In this document: piece by piece, positions 9,043-17,913 of the stretch
How the letters are laid out: each line of letters begins with the position of its first letter
Numbering within the stretch: the first letter of the stretch is position 1
Source: an uncultured Geobacter sp.
GTDB lineage: Bacteria > Desulfobacterota > Desulfuromonadia > Geobacterales > Geobacteraceae
DNA: 64,000 nt
NCBI GenBank assembly: GCA_937886325.1
Contig: CALABV010000229.1
Location: forward strand, 1-64,000
Direction of reading: 5' to 3'
Notes under the pieces: model-generated
What the model was told of the DNA's origin: nothing
The model's database searches: none
The model's input: the letters and a program-made list of their open reading frames with translations, nothing else
Made by a program: the position numbers and the translations under genes

Positions 9043-10015
9043 AGGAAAAAGGGTCCTCATAACCGGGGGGCTCGGATTTATCGGCGGCAATCTCGCTATC
9101 AGGCTTGTCGAGGCGGGAGCGGATGTAACGGTCATCGACTCTCTGATACCGCAGTACGGAGGGAACCTGTTCAACGTGCAGCCGGTCAGGGACAGGATTC
9201 GGATCAATATCTCAGACGTGCGTGATCGAAGCAGCATCAACTATCTCGTGAGGGGACAGGATTACCTGTTCAACCTTGCCGGAACCCTGAGCCATATCGA
9301 CTCCATGCGCGACCCGTTCACCGACCTGGAAATTAACTGCGTGAGCCAGTTGAGGATCCTTGAGGCGTGCCGGGAAAACAATCCGGGGATAAAGGTCGTC
9401 TTTGCCGGCACGCGGGGGCAGTACGGCCGCGCGCTCTACCTCCCGGTCGACGAGAAGCATCCATTGCACCCCACGGATGTCAACGGCATCAACAATAACG
9501 CGGGAGAGGGCTATCATCTGCTCTACAACGAGGTGTACGGTATCAGGGCCTGTTCCCTGCGAGTCACCAACACCTTCGGCCCGAGGCACCAGATGCGCCA
9601 TCCGCGGCAGGGGGTCTTGAACTGGTTCGTCAGGCAGGCCATCGACGGAGAGAAAATCAGGATTTTCGGGGCAGGCAGCCAGGTTCGGGATACAAATTAC
9701 GTGGACGACGTGGTGGACGCCCTTCTCCTGGCCATGATGACAGAGGCGACAAACGGTGAAGTATATAACCTGGGCGGTGAGCCCCTGTCGCTGATCCGGT
9801 TCGTTGAGGCGCTGCTGGAGGCGAACGGCGGTGGAGACTATGAGCTGGTTGAGTTCCCGGGCGATCTCAAGGCAATCGAGATCGGCGATTACATTGCTTC
9901 CTACGAAAAATTCAAGAACCTGACCGGCTGGCAGCCGAGGGTGCCACTCCACACGGGGCTGACCCTCACCCTCGACTATTACCGGGAAAACAGGCGGCAT
10001 TACTGGGGTGATTGA
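9023..10015 (+). CDS. NAD-dependent nucleotide-sugar epimerase/dehydratase-like, atypical active site
   Basis: This 330-residue extended SDR protein has the NAD motif TGGLGFIGG at 14-22, the strand VVFAGTRGQYG, and the late marks TNTFGPRHQMRHPRQG and NYVDDVVDALL. The usual Tyr-xxx-Lys catalytic pair is not seen: the aligned place reads NGINN at about 154-158, with no lysine. A following GEGYHLLYNEVYG contains tyrosines that might replace it. The start ATG 9023 (or 9029) lies inside the preceding gene. With the next aminotransferase it may make an amino sugar, but an inactive or changed chemistry is possible. Confidence 0.85.
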   Translation: MFMNHYEGKRVLITGGLGFIGGNLAIRLVEAGADVTVIDSLIPQYGGNLFNVQPVRDRIRINISDVRDRSSINYLVRGQDYLFNLAGTLSHIDSMRDPFTDLEINCVSQLRILEACRENNPGIKVVFAGTRGQYGRALYLPVDEKHPLHPTDVNGINNNAGEGYHLLYNEVYGIRACSLRVTNTFGPRHQMRHPRQGVLNWFVRQAIDGEKIRIFGAGSQVRDTNYVDDVVDALLLAMMTEATNGEVYNLGGEPLSLIRFVEALLEANGGGDYELVEFPGDLKAIEIGDYIASYEKFKNLTGWQPRVPLHTGLTLTLDYYRENRRHYWGD

Positions 10016-11133
10016 TGAAAATACCTTTCCTGGATCTGCGTACGCAGTATCTTGAGCTGAAAGCGGAGCTCGACGAAGCCGTCCTGCGGACCCTGGACAG
10101 CGGCTGGTACATCCTCGGAAGGCGCTGCGAAGCCTTCGAGCGAGCCTTCAAGGAGTATCTGGTCGGTGGGCGGGAAGGGTACGTGATCGGTGTCAATTCC
10201 GGTACCGACGCCCTGAAGCTCTCTCTGTTGGCAGCGGGCGTGGGAGTTGGCGATGAAGTCGTGACCGTCGCCAACACCGCCATTCCGACCGCTACCGCCA
10301 TCTGTTCAACCGGGGCCGTTCCGGTATTCTGCGACGTCAACCCCGACACATGGCTCATGGAGCCGACACTGCTCGAATCGCGCATCACGGAGAAGACCCG
10401 TGCCGTGATCCCGGTTCACCTGTATGGAGCCGCATGCGACATGACGCCGATTCTGCGCCTGGCCGAGAGGCATCGTCTTGCCGTGATAGAGGATGTAGCC
10501 CAGGCAACCGGCTCGGAATACGGGGGAAGCAAGTGCGGGACGATGGGGGACTTCGGCGCCTTCAGCTTCTATCCGAGCAAAAACCTCGGCGCCTGCGGCG
10601 ACGGCGGCGCCATCTTCGTCCGGTCGCCGGAATCGAGAGACAGGATCATGAAGCTGCGCAACTATGGCCAGAGCACACGCTACCTTGCAGCCCTCCCGCG
10701 CGGCGAGAACAGCAGGCTCGACGAAATTCAGGCTGAGATACTCTCGGTAAAGCTCCGCCACCTGGAACGATGGAACGCCGCGCGGCGAGAGCTGTCGGCG
10801 TACTACCGCGAGCGCCTGGAGCAGGCTGCCCTGTCTGTCCGCGTCCAAGGAGAGTACCCGGCAAGCGATGCCGCCCGGCACCTCTTCGTACTGAAATCCG
10901 AGCCGTCCCTCCGAGATCGGCTCATGGAGAGAATGCAGGCAAGAGGCGTGCAGACGTTGATTCACTATCCCCATCCGCTCTACCGCCAGCCGGCGTTTGC
11001 CGTCTCCGGAGGGTCGAATCCGGTCTGCGAGGAGCTGTGCGCTTCCGTACTGTCGCTCCCCTTTCACCCCTACCTGACCAGAGGTGAAATCGATTATGTG
11101 GTGAAAAGTCTGGCGGAGAGCCTTGCCGGATGA
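10015..11133 (+). CDS. DegT/DnrJ/EryC1/StrS sugar aminotransferase
   Basis: This PLP enzyme transfers an amino group to a keto-sugar nucleotide. In the 372-residue product, IPFLDLRTQYLELK opens the protein, GVNSGTDALKLSL binds the phosphate, VIEDVAQATGSEYGG carries the PLP-stacking and Asp residues, and Lys189 in SFYPSKNLGACGDGGA is the expected Schiff-base lysine. The ATG overlaps the epimerase stop (TGATG). The epimerase-aminotransferase pair suggests a 3- or 4-amino-deoxy sugar in the polymer. Confidence 0.93.
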   Translation: MKIPFLDLRTQYLELKAELDEAVLRTLDSGWYILGRRCEAFERAFKEYLVGGREGYVIGVNSGTDALKLSLLAAGVGVGDEVVTVANTAIPTATAICSTGAVPVFCDVNPDTWLMEPTLLESRITEKTRAVIPVHLYGAACDMTPILRLAERHRLAVIEDVAQATGSEYGGSKCGTMGDFGAFSFYPSKNLGACGDGGAIFVRSPESRDRIMKLRNYGQSTRYLAALPRGENSRLDEIQAEILSVKLRHLERWNAARRELSAYYRERLEQAALSVRVQGEYPASDAARHLFVLKSEPSLRDRLMERMQARGVQTLIHYPHPLYRQPAFAVSGGSNPVCEELCASVLSLPFHPYLTRGEIDYVVKSLAESLAG

Positions 11134-11906
11134 AGTTCTCCATCATCACCATCACCCGCGACAGCAGGCGCTATCTGGATGAGGCCATTGAGAGCGTCCT
11201 GTCCCAGGATTGGCCGGACCTGGAATACATTCTGGTGGACGGCGGCTCCACCGACGGGACCCTGGACCTGATACGAAGCCGCGCCAAACAGGATCCGCGC
11301 GTCCGCTGGGTGTCCGAGCCCGACGAAGGCATCTCCGACGCCATGAACAAGGGGATTCGCATGGCGTGCGGGGACATCATCGCCCATCTCCACTCCGACG
11401 ACCTGTATCCCGCGCCCGACGTCCTGTCCAGGGTTGCCGCCGCCTTCGAGAAACATCCCGAAGCCCTGTGGCTTACCGGTGGCCAGTATGGTATTGATGA
11501 ACAGGGCGCGGCTTTCCAGGAGATCCGCGTGCGTCCCTATTCGTACCGGAAGCTGGTGCGTTGCAACTGCATACTCCACCCTGCCACGTTCGTGCTGAGC
11601 GAGGGGTTCCGAAGGGCCGGCCTGTTCGATACCGGCCTGAAATACGCCATGGACTACGATCTCTGGCTGCGCCTGGGCGCCTTGGGTGACCCGCTCCTGG
11701 TGGACGCGCCCCTGGCGTGTTTCCGTCTCCACGGCGGAAGCCTGTCCACCGTTGAGACGGCAAAGGCCTTTGACGAAGCCTTCGCCGTCAGGAAGCGGGC
11801 GGTGGGGAACCGGCCCGTGACACTCTTCTTCCATTACCTCTACTACCTGCTGAAGAGAGTGCGCAACACGCGGTCCGTCTGCCGGGCTCGGAGGGGAAAA
11901 GGATAG
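11130..11906 (+). CDS. family 2 glycosyltransferase (WcaA-like)
   Basis: The 258-residue GT-A protein has the standard GT2 marks: FSIITITRDSRRYLDEAIESV, LVDGGSTDGTLDLI, DEGISDAMNKGI and the LHSDDLY acidic motif. It is inverting and cytoplasmic or membrane-peripheral. The gene overlaps the aminotransferase stop by ATGA and is followed after one base by a second GT2 gene. The ending DYDLWLRLGALG near residue 172 is the usual ED/DYDLWLR acceptor region. Donor and linkage are unknown. Confidence 0.9.
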   Translation: MKFSIITITRDSRRYLDEAIESVLSQDWPDLEYILVDGGSTDGTLDLIRSRAKQDPRVRWVSEPDEGISDAMNKGIRMACGDIIAHLHSDDLYPAPDVLSRVAAAFEKHPEALWLTGGQYGIDEQGAAFQEIRVRPYSYRKLVRCNCILHPATFVLSEGFRRAGLFDTGLKYAMDYDLWLRLGALGDPLLVDAPLACFRLHGGSLSTVETAKAFDEAFAVRKRAVGNRPVTLFFHYLYYLLKRVRNTRSVCRARRGKG

Positions 11907-11907
11907 G

Positions 11908-12876
11908 ATGTCCGCCACTGTTTCGGTCATCATCGCGGCCTTCAACGCGGAGAAGTACATTGCCGAGGCGCTTGCGAGCGTCCTTGGCCAGACGTATCCG
12001 GCCGTGGAATGCATCGTGGTCGACGACGGCTCCACCGACCGGACCGCGGAGATCGTTGCCGGGTTCGGCAACCGGGTCCGCCTCCTCCGCCAGGCGAACG
12101 CCGAACGCTCCGCGGCCCGGAATGCCGGCCTGCGGAGCGCAACGGGGGAGTATATCGGCTTTCTCGACGCCGATGATATCCTCCTCCCTGAAAAGTTTTC
12201 CGAGCAGTGCGGGTTCCTTGCCGCTCACCGGGAGTTTGATGTGGTCTACTCCCGGGTCGAGTATTTCAGGGACGGCGGCCGGTCCGGCTATGGGGTCAAG
12301 CGTCCTACCCCCGCGGGAGACGTGGCCGCGAGGCTGGCGTTCGGCAATTTTCTGGCCATCAACTCCCCCCTGATCCGCCGTGCGGCAGTGGAACGCGTGG
12401 GCGGCTTCGATCCCGCCTTTTCCCGCTACGAGGACTGGGACTTTTTCCTGCGCCTGGCCCTCTCCGGGTCCCGCTTCGCCTTTCTCGACCGTGTCCATGC
12501 CCGCTGCCGGGTGCACGGGGGCAACACGGTGGGTGACCGTGCCCGCATGTTCGAGGCCAAATGGCGTGTCGCGGATAAAGTTGCGGCAGGCTGGGGACCG
12601 GAACTGGCATCCAGGGGCATTGACGGCGCAACCGTTTGCGCCTTTCACAAGGCGGATTACGGCCGGATCCTGATCCTGCATGGTGATGCGTCCGAGGGAC
12701 GGCGGCTGATACGGGAGGCGTGCCGGGCGCGTATTCCCCACCGCACGGTATTCCGTCTCTTTTCCCTGGCAGCCGGGCTGTGCGGTTCCCGTTTCCTTGC
12801 CGCCGTCCAGCGCATGGCGGACCGGGTATGGAAATACCGTCGCGCCGCTGACTCCGACGGAGGATCCGGGGCATGA
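11908..12876 (+). CDS. family 2 glycosyltransferase
   Basis: The 322-residue protein has VSVIIAAFNAEKYIAEAL, VVDDGSTDRTAEIV, RNAGLRSATGEYIGFLDADD (the DxD) and YEDWDFFLRLALSG, the full GT2 signature in order. A GGAGG-rich ribosome site lies at the end of the preceding gene. It overlaps the next gene by 4 bases (ATGA). The C-terminal 70 residues are basic and may hold it at the membrane. It probably adds one sugar of the repeat unit. Confidence 0.9.
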   Translation: MSATVSVIIAAFNAEKYIAEALASVLGQTYPAVECIVVDDGSTDRTAEIVAGFGNRVRLLRQANAERSAARNAGLRSATGEYIGFLDADDILLPEKFSEQCGFLAAHREFDVVYSRVEYFRDGGRSGYGVKRPTPAGDVAARLAFGNFLAINSPLIRRAAVERVGGFDPAFSRYEDWDFFLRLALSGSRFAFLDRVHARCRVHGGNTVGDRARMFEAKWRVADKVAAGWGPELASRGIDGATVCAFHKADYGRILILHGDASEGRRLIREACRARIPHRTVFRLFSLAAGLCGSRFLAAVQRMADRVWKYRRAADSDGGSGA

Positions 12877-14066
12877 AGATCGTCTTTCTCGCACCCTTCG
12901 GCATCCGTCCCAAGGGGACCCTCATCGCCCGCATGCTGCCGCTGGCCGTGGAACTGAAAAGGCTGGGGCACGGGATCGTCATTATCGCGCCTCCCTATAC
13001 CAATCCGGAGGATTCGGGAAAGACGGAGACGGTGAACGGCGTCACCCTGCGCAACATCTCCCTGGGACCGGGAACGGGCGCCTCCTGCGCGCCGTTTCTC
13101 GCCTGGCGCATGTTCAGGGACGCCATGGACGAAAAGCCGGACCTGGTCCATCTCTTCAAACCCAAGGGGTACGGCGGGCTGGCGGCCCTGCTCCACCTTT
13201 TCCTGGGCCGGGTCGGCCGCCGTCTTCCGCCCTTGTTCGTTGATTGTGACGACCGGGAGGGGCGGGGAGGGATGAACGAACTGCACCCCTATTCCCTGCC
13301 GGAGCGGGTGCTGTTCGATTTCCAGGAGAGCCGTATTCCCCCCAGGGCGGCAGGGGTGACCGTTGCCAGCCGCGCCCTCCATGACATGGTGCGGGGGATG
13401 GGCGTGGCTGAATCGAAGATATTCTACCTGCCCAACTGTGCCTCCCCGGTCCCGTCCGCCGACGTGCAGGGGGGCAGAGAACGTCTCGGCCTTGCGTACG
13501 ACGTTCCGGTCGTGATCCTCTATACCCGTTTCTTCGAGTTCGAACAGGAGAAGCTTCACTTTCTGTTCCAGGAAATCCATCGCCGGGTCCATGCTGTCCG
13601 CTTCCTGGTGGTGGGCACGGGGCGTCGGGGGGAAGAGGAACTGCTGCGGCGAACGGCGCAGGAGCGGGGGTTCTCCGAAGCGCTCCTGCCGGCCGGGTGG
13701 ATCCCGCCGCAAGAGATACCGGCCTATCTCGCGGCCGGCGACGTTGCCCTGTATCCCTTTGCCGACACGACCATCAACCGTTCCAAATGCCCGGCAAAGC
13801 TCATCGAACTGCTCCGGGCAGGCGTGCCGGTGGTGGCCGATCGGGTGGGGCAGATAGGGGAATACATCGAGCACGAGATCTCCGGCATCCTCTGCCATCA
13901 CGATTCGTGGCAGGAAATGGCGGACGGGATCGTCGGCCTTCTCCTTGCCCCGGAGCGGCGCAGAGCCATGGGGGAAGCGGGCAGGCGTCGCATTGCCGAA
14001 AGTTTTTCCTGGCAGGAGCATGCCGCCAGGCTGGTGGAGTTTTACCGGGGAGTGACGGGCCGCTGA
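12873..14066 (+). CDS. family 4 glycosyltransferase
   Basis: This 397-residue GT-B protein has an N-terminal FLAPFGIRPKGTLIARMLPL glycine-rich loop and a C-terminal block typical of GT4. That block comprises RFLVVGTGRRGEEELL, LPAGWIPPQEIPAYLAAGDV, then CPAKLIELLRAGVPVVADRVG, and the carboxylate region in YIEHEISGILC. GT4 enzymes retain configuration and use a nucleotide sugar. It is the last of the cluster's glycosyltransferases, and its frame ends 68 bases before the large membrane protein. Confidence 0.9.
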   Translation: MKIVFLAPFGIRPKGTLIARMLPLAVELKRLGHGIVIIAPPYTNPEDSGKTETVNGVTLRNISLGPGTGASCAPFLAWRMFRDAMDEKPDLVHLFKPKGYGGLAALLHLFLGRVGRRLPPLFVDCDDREGRGGMNELHPYSLPERVLFDFQESRIPPRAAGVTVASRALHDMVRGMGVAESKIFYLPNCASPVPSADVQGGRERLGLAYDVPVVILYTRFFEFEQEKLHFLFQEIHRRVHAVRFLVVGTGRRGEEELLRRTAQERGFSEALLPAGWIPPQEIPAYLAAGDVALYPFADTTINRSKCPAKLIELLRAGVPVVADRVGQIGEYIEHEISGILCHHDSWQEMADGIVGLLLAPERRRAMGEAGRRRIAESFSWQEHAARLVEFYRGVTGR

Positions 14067-14134
14067 CAGATACGGCGCCTGATTCCGGCGTGCCCGGCGG
14101 TTACCCCGCACCCATGTCGCATACGGAGCATTTC

Positions 14135-16561
14135 ATGACCGAAAGAAAAAAGGACTGGCTGTTCCTGGCGTCCCTGCTGGGCATCCTGGTCCTCTGTTTC
14201 TCAAAGATTCTCTTCACCGAAGGCATCATCCGCGCCCCTGACATCATCAACGAGTTCTACTGGGGGGTGAAGGGGTACGAGAACATCGGCTGGCCGGATC
14301 TGTTCCGTTTCAATCTGGCATCCGCGGGTTGGGACCCCTACATCAACTCCGGCTTCACCAACGAGGGGGGGATGGCTTCTCTCCAGTTCCTCGTGCACCA
14401 CAAGCTGATCTTCAAGCTCATCCCTGCCCCGGCGAGCGTGGCATGGTTCATCGTGCTCCACCTGTTTTTCGGTGCGGCCGGGGTATACTGCCTGTGCCGA
14501 ACCATCGGCACGGGCCGTTTTGCCGCACTGCTGGGCGGCGCCATATTCGCACTTGCCCCGGAAATCGCAACCCTCATCAATGCCGGCCACGTGATGAAGA
14601 TAGCCACCATCTCCTATGCGCCTTGGGCGTTCTGGTTCCTGGAAAAGGGTTTCCGGACCAGGCGTCTCATCTTCTTTCTCACCACCGGCTTCGTCCTGGC
14701 CTTCCAGTTTTTCAATACCCACTGGCAGATTGCGTACTACACCTGCCTCTGCATCGGCGTCTACGGTATCGTCCGTTCCATCGGCATCCTCCGCGAAGAA
14801 GACACCGGCGACCACTTCCCCCTGCTGAAACTGGCCGGCATGAACCTTGTCGTTCTGGTGTTTTTCCTCACCACTGTCGCCATCTCCCTCCTTCCCCTGG
14901 CCAACTGGTCGGCGGACACCACCCGCGGCGTCGCCAGCGGTTCCAACCAGGGCAAGGGGGGGCTGGACGTGGAAGAGGCCATGTCCTGGTCGCTCCCTCC
15001 CGAGGAGCTGGTCACGTTCGCAATCCCCGGCTTCTTCGGCCTTTCACGCCAGGAGGCGGGGGACAATCCCTCCTCCATTGTCTCCTACTACTGGGGGCGG
15101 ATGAATTTCACCCAGACGAGTGATTACCTGGGGCTCCTGCCGTGGCTGCTCCTGCCGCTGCCTCTGATCTTCCGGCGGGACCGCTACACCTGGATTGCCC
15201 TGGCCGGCGTGGTGGGGGGGGTACTGTTCTCCATGGGCAAGTACACGCCCTTCTACCGTCTCCTTTTCGAGTGGTTTCCCGGCGTCAACCACTTCCGTGT
15301 GCCGAAGATGATGATGTTCATCCCCGTCATGGGAATGGCGGTGCTGGCCGCCAAGGGGCTCGACCTTCTTCTTGATGGTGAAATCCGGGAGTCGAAGGCA
15401 TTCCGTCGCTACCTTCACGCCGTCCTGGCTCTTCCGCTGATTCTCGGCGCCCTGCTCGGCATCGAGATGCTGGGCAAGGCCCATTGGCTTTCCGCCTTTT
15501 CCGACATCCTGTCCCGGCCGACCCGCTATGAACAGGCTGCGTACCTGGCAGCGCAGCGGTGGAGCAACCTCACGATGGAGACCGGCATCGCCGCTTTCAT
15601 GGCGTCTCTCTACGGGGTCGCTCTCTTCGCCTTTTCCAGGAAATGGCTTTCCCCGGGGATTATCCCGGTTGTCCTGCTGGTACTGTATTTCGGCGATGTG
15701 GGAAGGGTGAACGCCATGTTCCTGTTCACCGTTCCCGTGCCGGAGAAGGTCAAGGGGGCGCAAACGCCCGTCATGGAATTCCTCGCCCGTAATACGGGCC
15801 GGTACCGCGCTCTCCCCATGAACGGGACCGACCCCATGCTGTACGCGACCAACCGCATCCCGGTGATGTTCACCTCCAACCCGGTGCAGCAGCAGCGCTG
15901 GCAGAATTTCCTGGACGCATTCTCCTTTCAGTCCCCCATGCCGGACATGGTGAACCTGAAGTACCTGGTGTACGAACCGTCCCAGTACGAGCGGGAAAAG
16001 CCGCACCTGGGAGAAAAGTACGTGCCGGTATACCGCTCCCCGGACGGAACGGAAATGGTGCTGGAAAACCGTTCGGTTATGCCCAAGGCATGGCTGGCGC
16101 CTTCCGCCGGTGTGGTGGATGACCCGCGCCGGTCGCTCGGCATTCTGCAGAGCCCCGGCTTCAATCCGTGGCTGGTGGCGATCGTCGAAACCCCGCCGCC
16201 CATACCCCTGGCCGACCCGAACGCCCCTCCGCCGGCGGAACCGGGGCCCGTGAAGGTTGTCCGCTACGAAGCGGAACGGGTCGACGTCGAAGCGGCCCCG
16301 ACCCGCAATGCCCTGCTGGTGCTGGGAGAGAAGTATTACCGGGGATGGCGTGCCGTCGTGGACGGGAAACCGGTTGCCATCCACCCGGTCAACCATGTGC
16401 TTCGCGGCGTCTACCTGACGCCCGGAAAACACGCGGTGGAGTTCGTCTTCGATCCGTTTCCGTTCAAGGTGGGGAAATGGCTGACTCTGGCATCTTTCGC
16501 CTTCTTCGGCGTGATGCTGGGGAGGGAAGTGTGGATGAGGCGGGTGAAGAGTGAAAAGTAA
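14135..16561 (+). CDS. large YfhO-like polytopic membrane protein (GT-C type)
   Basis: The 808-residue protein has about 11-12 hydrophobic helices in the first 550 residues and a soluble C-terminal domain ending in a short helix. The region YRGWRAVVDGKPVAIHPVN with GVYLTPGKHAVEFVFDP is the usual end of YfhO/GT-C membrane proteins, which are linked to lipid-linked sugar transfer. ATG 14135 has GGAG 6 bases upstream; ATG 14114 is an alternative. The last codons (VKSEK) and the stop are made of the AAGTGAA heptamer repeat. Its exact role in the polymer is unknown. Confidence 0.82.
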   Translation: MTERKKDWLFLASLLGILVLCFSKILFTEGIIRAPDIINEFYWGVKGYENIGWPDLFRFNLASAGWDPYINSGFTNEGGMASLQFLVHHKLIFKLIPAPASVAWFIVLHLFFGAAGVYCLCRTIGTGRFAALLGGAIFALAPEIATLINAGHVMKIATISYAPWAFWFLEKGFRTRRLIFFLTTGFVLAFQFFNTHWQIAYYTCLCIGVYGIVRSIGILREEDTGDHFPLLKLAGMNLVVLVFFLTTVAISLLPLANWSADTTRGVASGSNQGKGGLDVEEAMSWSLPPEELVTFAIPGFFGLSRQEAGDNPSSIVSYYWGRMNFTQTSDYLGLLPWLLLPLPLIFRRDRYTWIALAGVVGGVLFSMGKYTPFYRLLFEWFPGVNHFRVPKMMMFIPVMGMAVLAAKGLDLLLDGEIRESKAFRRYLHAVLALPLILGALLGIEMLGKAHWLSAFSDILSRPTRYEQAAYLAAQRWSNLTMETGIAAFMASLYGVALFAFSRKWLSPGIIPVVLLVLYFGDVGRVNAMFLFTVPVPEKVKGAQTPVMEFLARNTGRYRALPMNGTDPMLYATNRIPVMFTSNPVQQQRWQNFLDAFSFQSPMPDMVNLKYLVYEPSQYEREKPHLGEKYVPVYRSPDGTEMVLENRSVMPKAWLAPSAGVVDDPRRSLGILQSPGFNPWLVAIVETPPPIPLADPNAPPPAEPGPVKVVRYEAERVDVEAAPTRNALLVLGEKYYRGWRAVVDGKPVAIHPVNHVLRGVYLTPGKHAVEFVFDPFPFKVGKWLTLASFAFFGVMLGREVWMRRVKSEK

Positions 16562-16604
16562 AAAGTGAAAAGTGAAAAGTGAAAAGTGAAAAGTGAAAAG
16601 TGAA
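16542..16604 (+). repeat. heptamer tandem repeat across a stop codon, core AAGTGAA
   Basis: Nine 7-base units run in register: GGGTGAA, GAGTGAA, AAGTAAA, then six perfect AAGTGAA. The array starts inside the YfhO-like coding region, supplies its TAA stop (16559-16561) and ends about 20 bases before the next ATG. It resembles the short tandemly repeated heptamers known from cyanobacteria. Confidence 0.95.
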
Positions 16605-16623
16605 AGGTGGGAAGGTATACGTG

Positions 16624-17358
16624 ATGGGTGAGGAGACCGTTGACGAGTTGCGGAGGCATGGGCTGCGCGTCATCCAACCGCGCCACGGCTACCGCTTTTC
16701 CCTGGACCCGCTGCTGTTGTGCGATTTTGCCGCAATCCGGGCGGGTGAGGAGGGGGTGGACCTGGGAACGGGATGCGGGGTGATCCCGCTGATCCTGGTA
16801 CGCTCGGCCGAGGGGGTAAGGATGAGCGGAGTCGAATCCCAGGAGGCCATGGCGGATCTGGCAACCCGGAACGTGGAAATGAACTGTCTGGGTGATCGCG
16901 TTAGTATTCGGCTTTGCGATGTCCTGCACGTGAAGGGCCTCTTCCGACCGTCCTCCTTCGACCTCGTGGTTTCCAACCCCCCCTACCGGAAGCGGGGGAG
17001 CGGCAGGGTCAGCCCGAAGCAGGGACGGGATGAAGCCCGCCATGAATCGACGGCATCGCTCCCCGATTTCCTCGCGGCCGCGAAATACCTGGTGAAGCTG
17101 ACCGGGCGGATCTGCTTCATCTTTCATCCGTCCCGCCTGACGGAATTCCTTGCAGAGGCGGCCGGGCTGAAACTGGCCGTTGTCCGGCTGCGCATGGTGC
17201 ACGGGAGCGCGGAGAGCGAGGCCCGCATGTTTCTGGTGGAGATGGTGAAGGGCCGGAAGGCGGACACGCGGATTCTGCCTCCGCTGTTCGTGTATGATAG
17301 CGACGGTGAGTATTCGGTGGAGATGGAGCGGATTTTCGGGGAATCGGATTCGCCGTAA
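16624..17358 (+). CDS. trmN6: tRNA1(Val) adenine-37 N6-methyltransferase-like
   Basis: The 244-residue class I methyltransferase has the N-terminal HGYRFSLDPLLLCDFA of the YfiC/TrmN6 group, motif I VDLGTGCGVIPLIL, the acidic GVESQEAMADLA and the N6-adenine motif NPPY at about 118-121 followed by RKRGSGR. TrmN6 methylates A37 of tRNA1(Val). I chose ATG 16624 with GGGAAGG upstream; GTG 16621 or 16600 are in frame, the latter within the repeat. It is downstream of, and probably unrelated to, the polysaccharide cluster. Confidence 0.85.
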   Translation: MGEETVDELRRHGLRVIQPRHGYRFSLDPLLLCDFAAIRAGEEGVDLGTGCGVIPLILVRSAEGVRMSGVESQEAMADLATRNVEMNCLGDRVSIRLCDVLHVKGLFRPSSFDLVVSNPPYRKRGSGRVSPKQGRDEARHESTASLPDFLAAAKYLVKLTGRICFIFHPSRLTEFLAEAAGLKLAVVRLRMVHGSAESEARMFLVEMVKGRKADTRILPPLFVYDSDGEYSVEMERIFGESDSP

Positions 17359-17389
17359 TGACGGATGGACTTCGGGACGTGCGGAATGA

Positions 17390-17860
17390 TCAGGGTTTGC
17401 CGGATATGTGCTTTGCCAGAAGGTCCGCGAAAGCGCTGCGCAGTTCAGGGTCCGTGATGGCTTCTACGGCCGCGGAGATGGCCTCCTTCTCCTCGGCGGA
17501 GAGTTCCCGTTTTTCGGGTCTTTTCCCTTTCACCGGTTGTTCCGCGGCGGCCGGCCGTCCCGCCTTCAGGTAGATCTCCCGCACCAGCTCCTTTCCCAAC
17601 CGATCGTTCAATCGATGGGCGATGTCTCTCTTCATGAAATTCAGTTGCTGCATCCAGGGCGCGCTGTTGACCATCACAGTTAGAACGCCGTCATGAAACC
17701 GCGAGGGACGGGCCTTTGCCGCGATCTGCCGGCCCACGGTCTCATCCCAGACCCGCCAGATCCCTGACTCTTCCATGCGCCTTTCCATGGGCTTTCCACG
17801 AAACGCTTCAGCCAGCAGGGTAGAGACCTGTGTCGGATACCCTCGTTTTCTTTCAGTCAT
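17390..17860 (-). CDS. DUF721/DciA-family protein
   Basis: The 156-residue product has the DUF721 core: a first helix with VSTLLAEAF, then IWRVWDETVGRQIAAKARPSRF (split: WRVWDETVG, KARPSRF), DGVLTVMVNSAPWMQQL and a helix RDIAHRLNDRLG. DciA proteins load the replicative helicase in bacteria without DnaC; members in this group often have a helical C-terminal tail, here EAISAAVEAITDPEL. ATG 17860 is preferred over the longer frame to 17908 because GGGGG precedes it and homologues begin near the first helix. It converges on the trmN6 gene. Confidence 0.8.
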   Translation of the reverse strand: MTERKRGYPTQVSTLLAEAFRGKPMERRMEESGIWRVWDETVGRQIAAKARPSRFHDGVLTVMVNSAPWMQQLNFMKRDIAHRLNDRLGKELVREIYLKAGRPAAAEQPVKGKRPEKRELSAEEKEAISAAVEAITDPELRSAFADLLAKHISGKP

Positions 17861-17913
17861 GGAATGCCCCCGAGCCGCGCAAAGCATAGAAGGTGCGTTG
17901 TCCCGCACATGGT

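Noticed and set aside
13697..14134. Long N-terminal extension of the YfhO-like frame
   Set aside because: It overlaps the glycosyltransferase gene in another frame; the ribosome site and membrane-protein start fit ATG 14135.
16542..16604. Could be read as a small CRISPR array
   Set aside because: The units are 7 bases long, contiguous and without spacers, so it is a simple tandem repeat.
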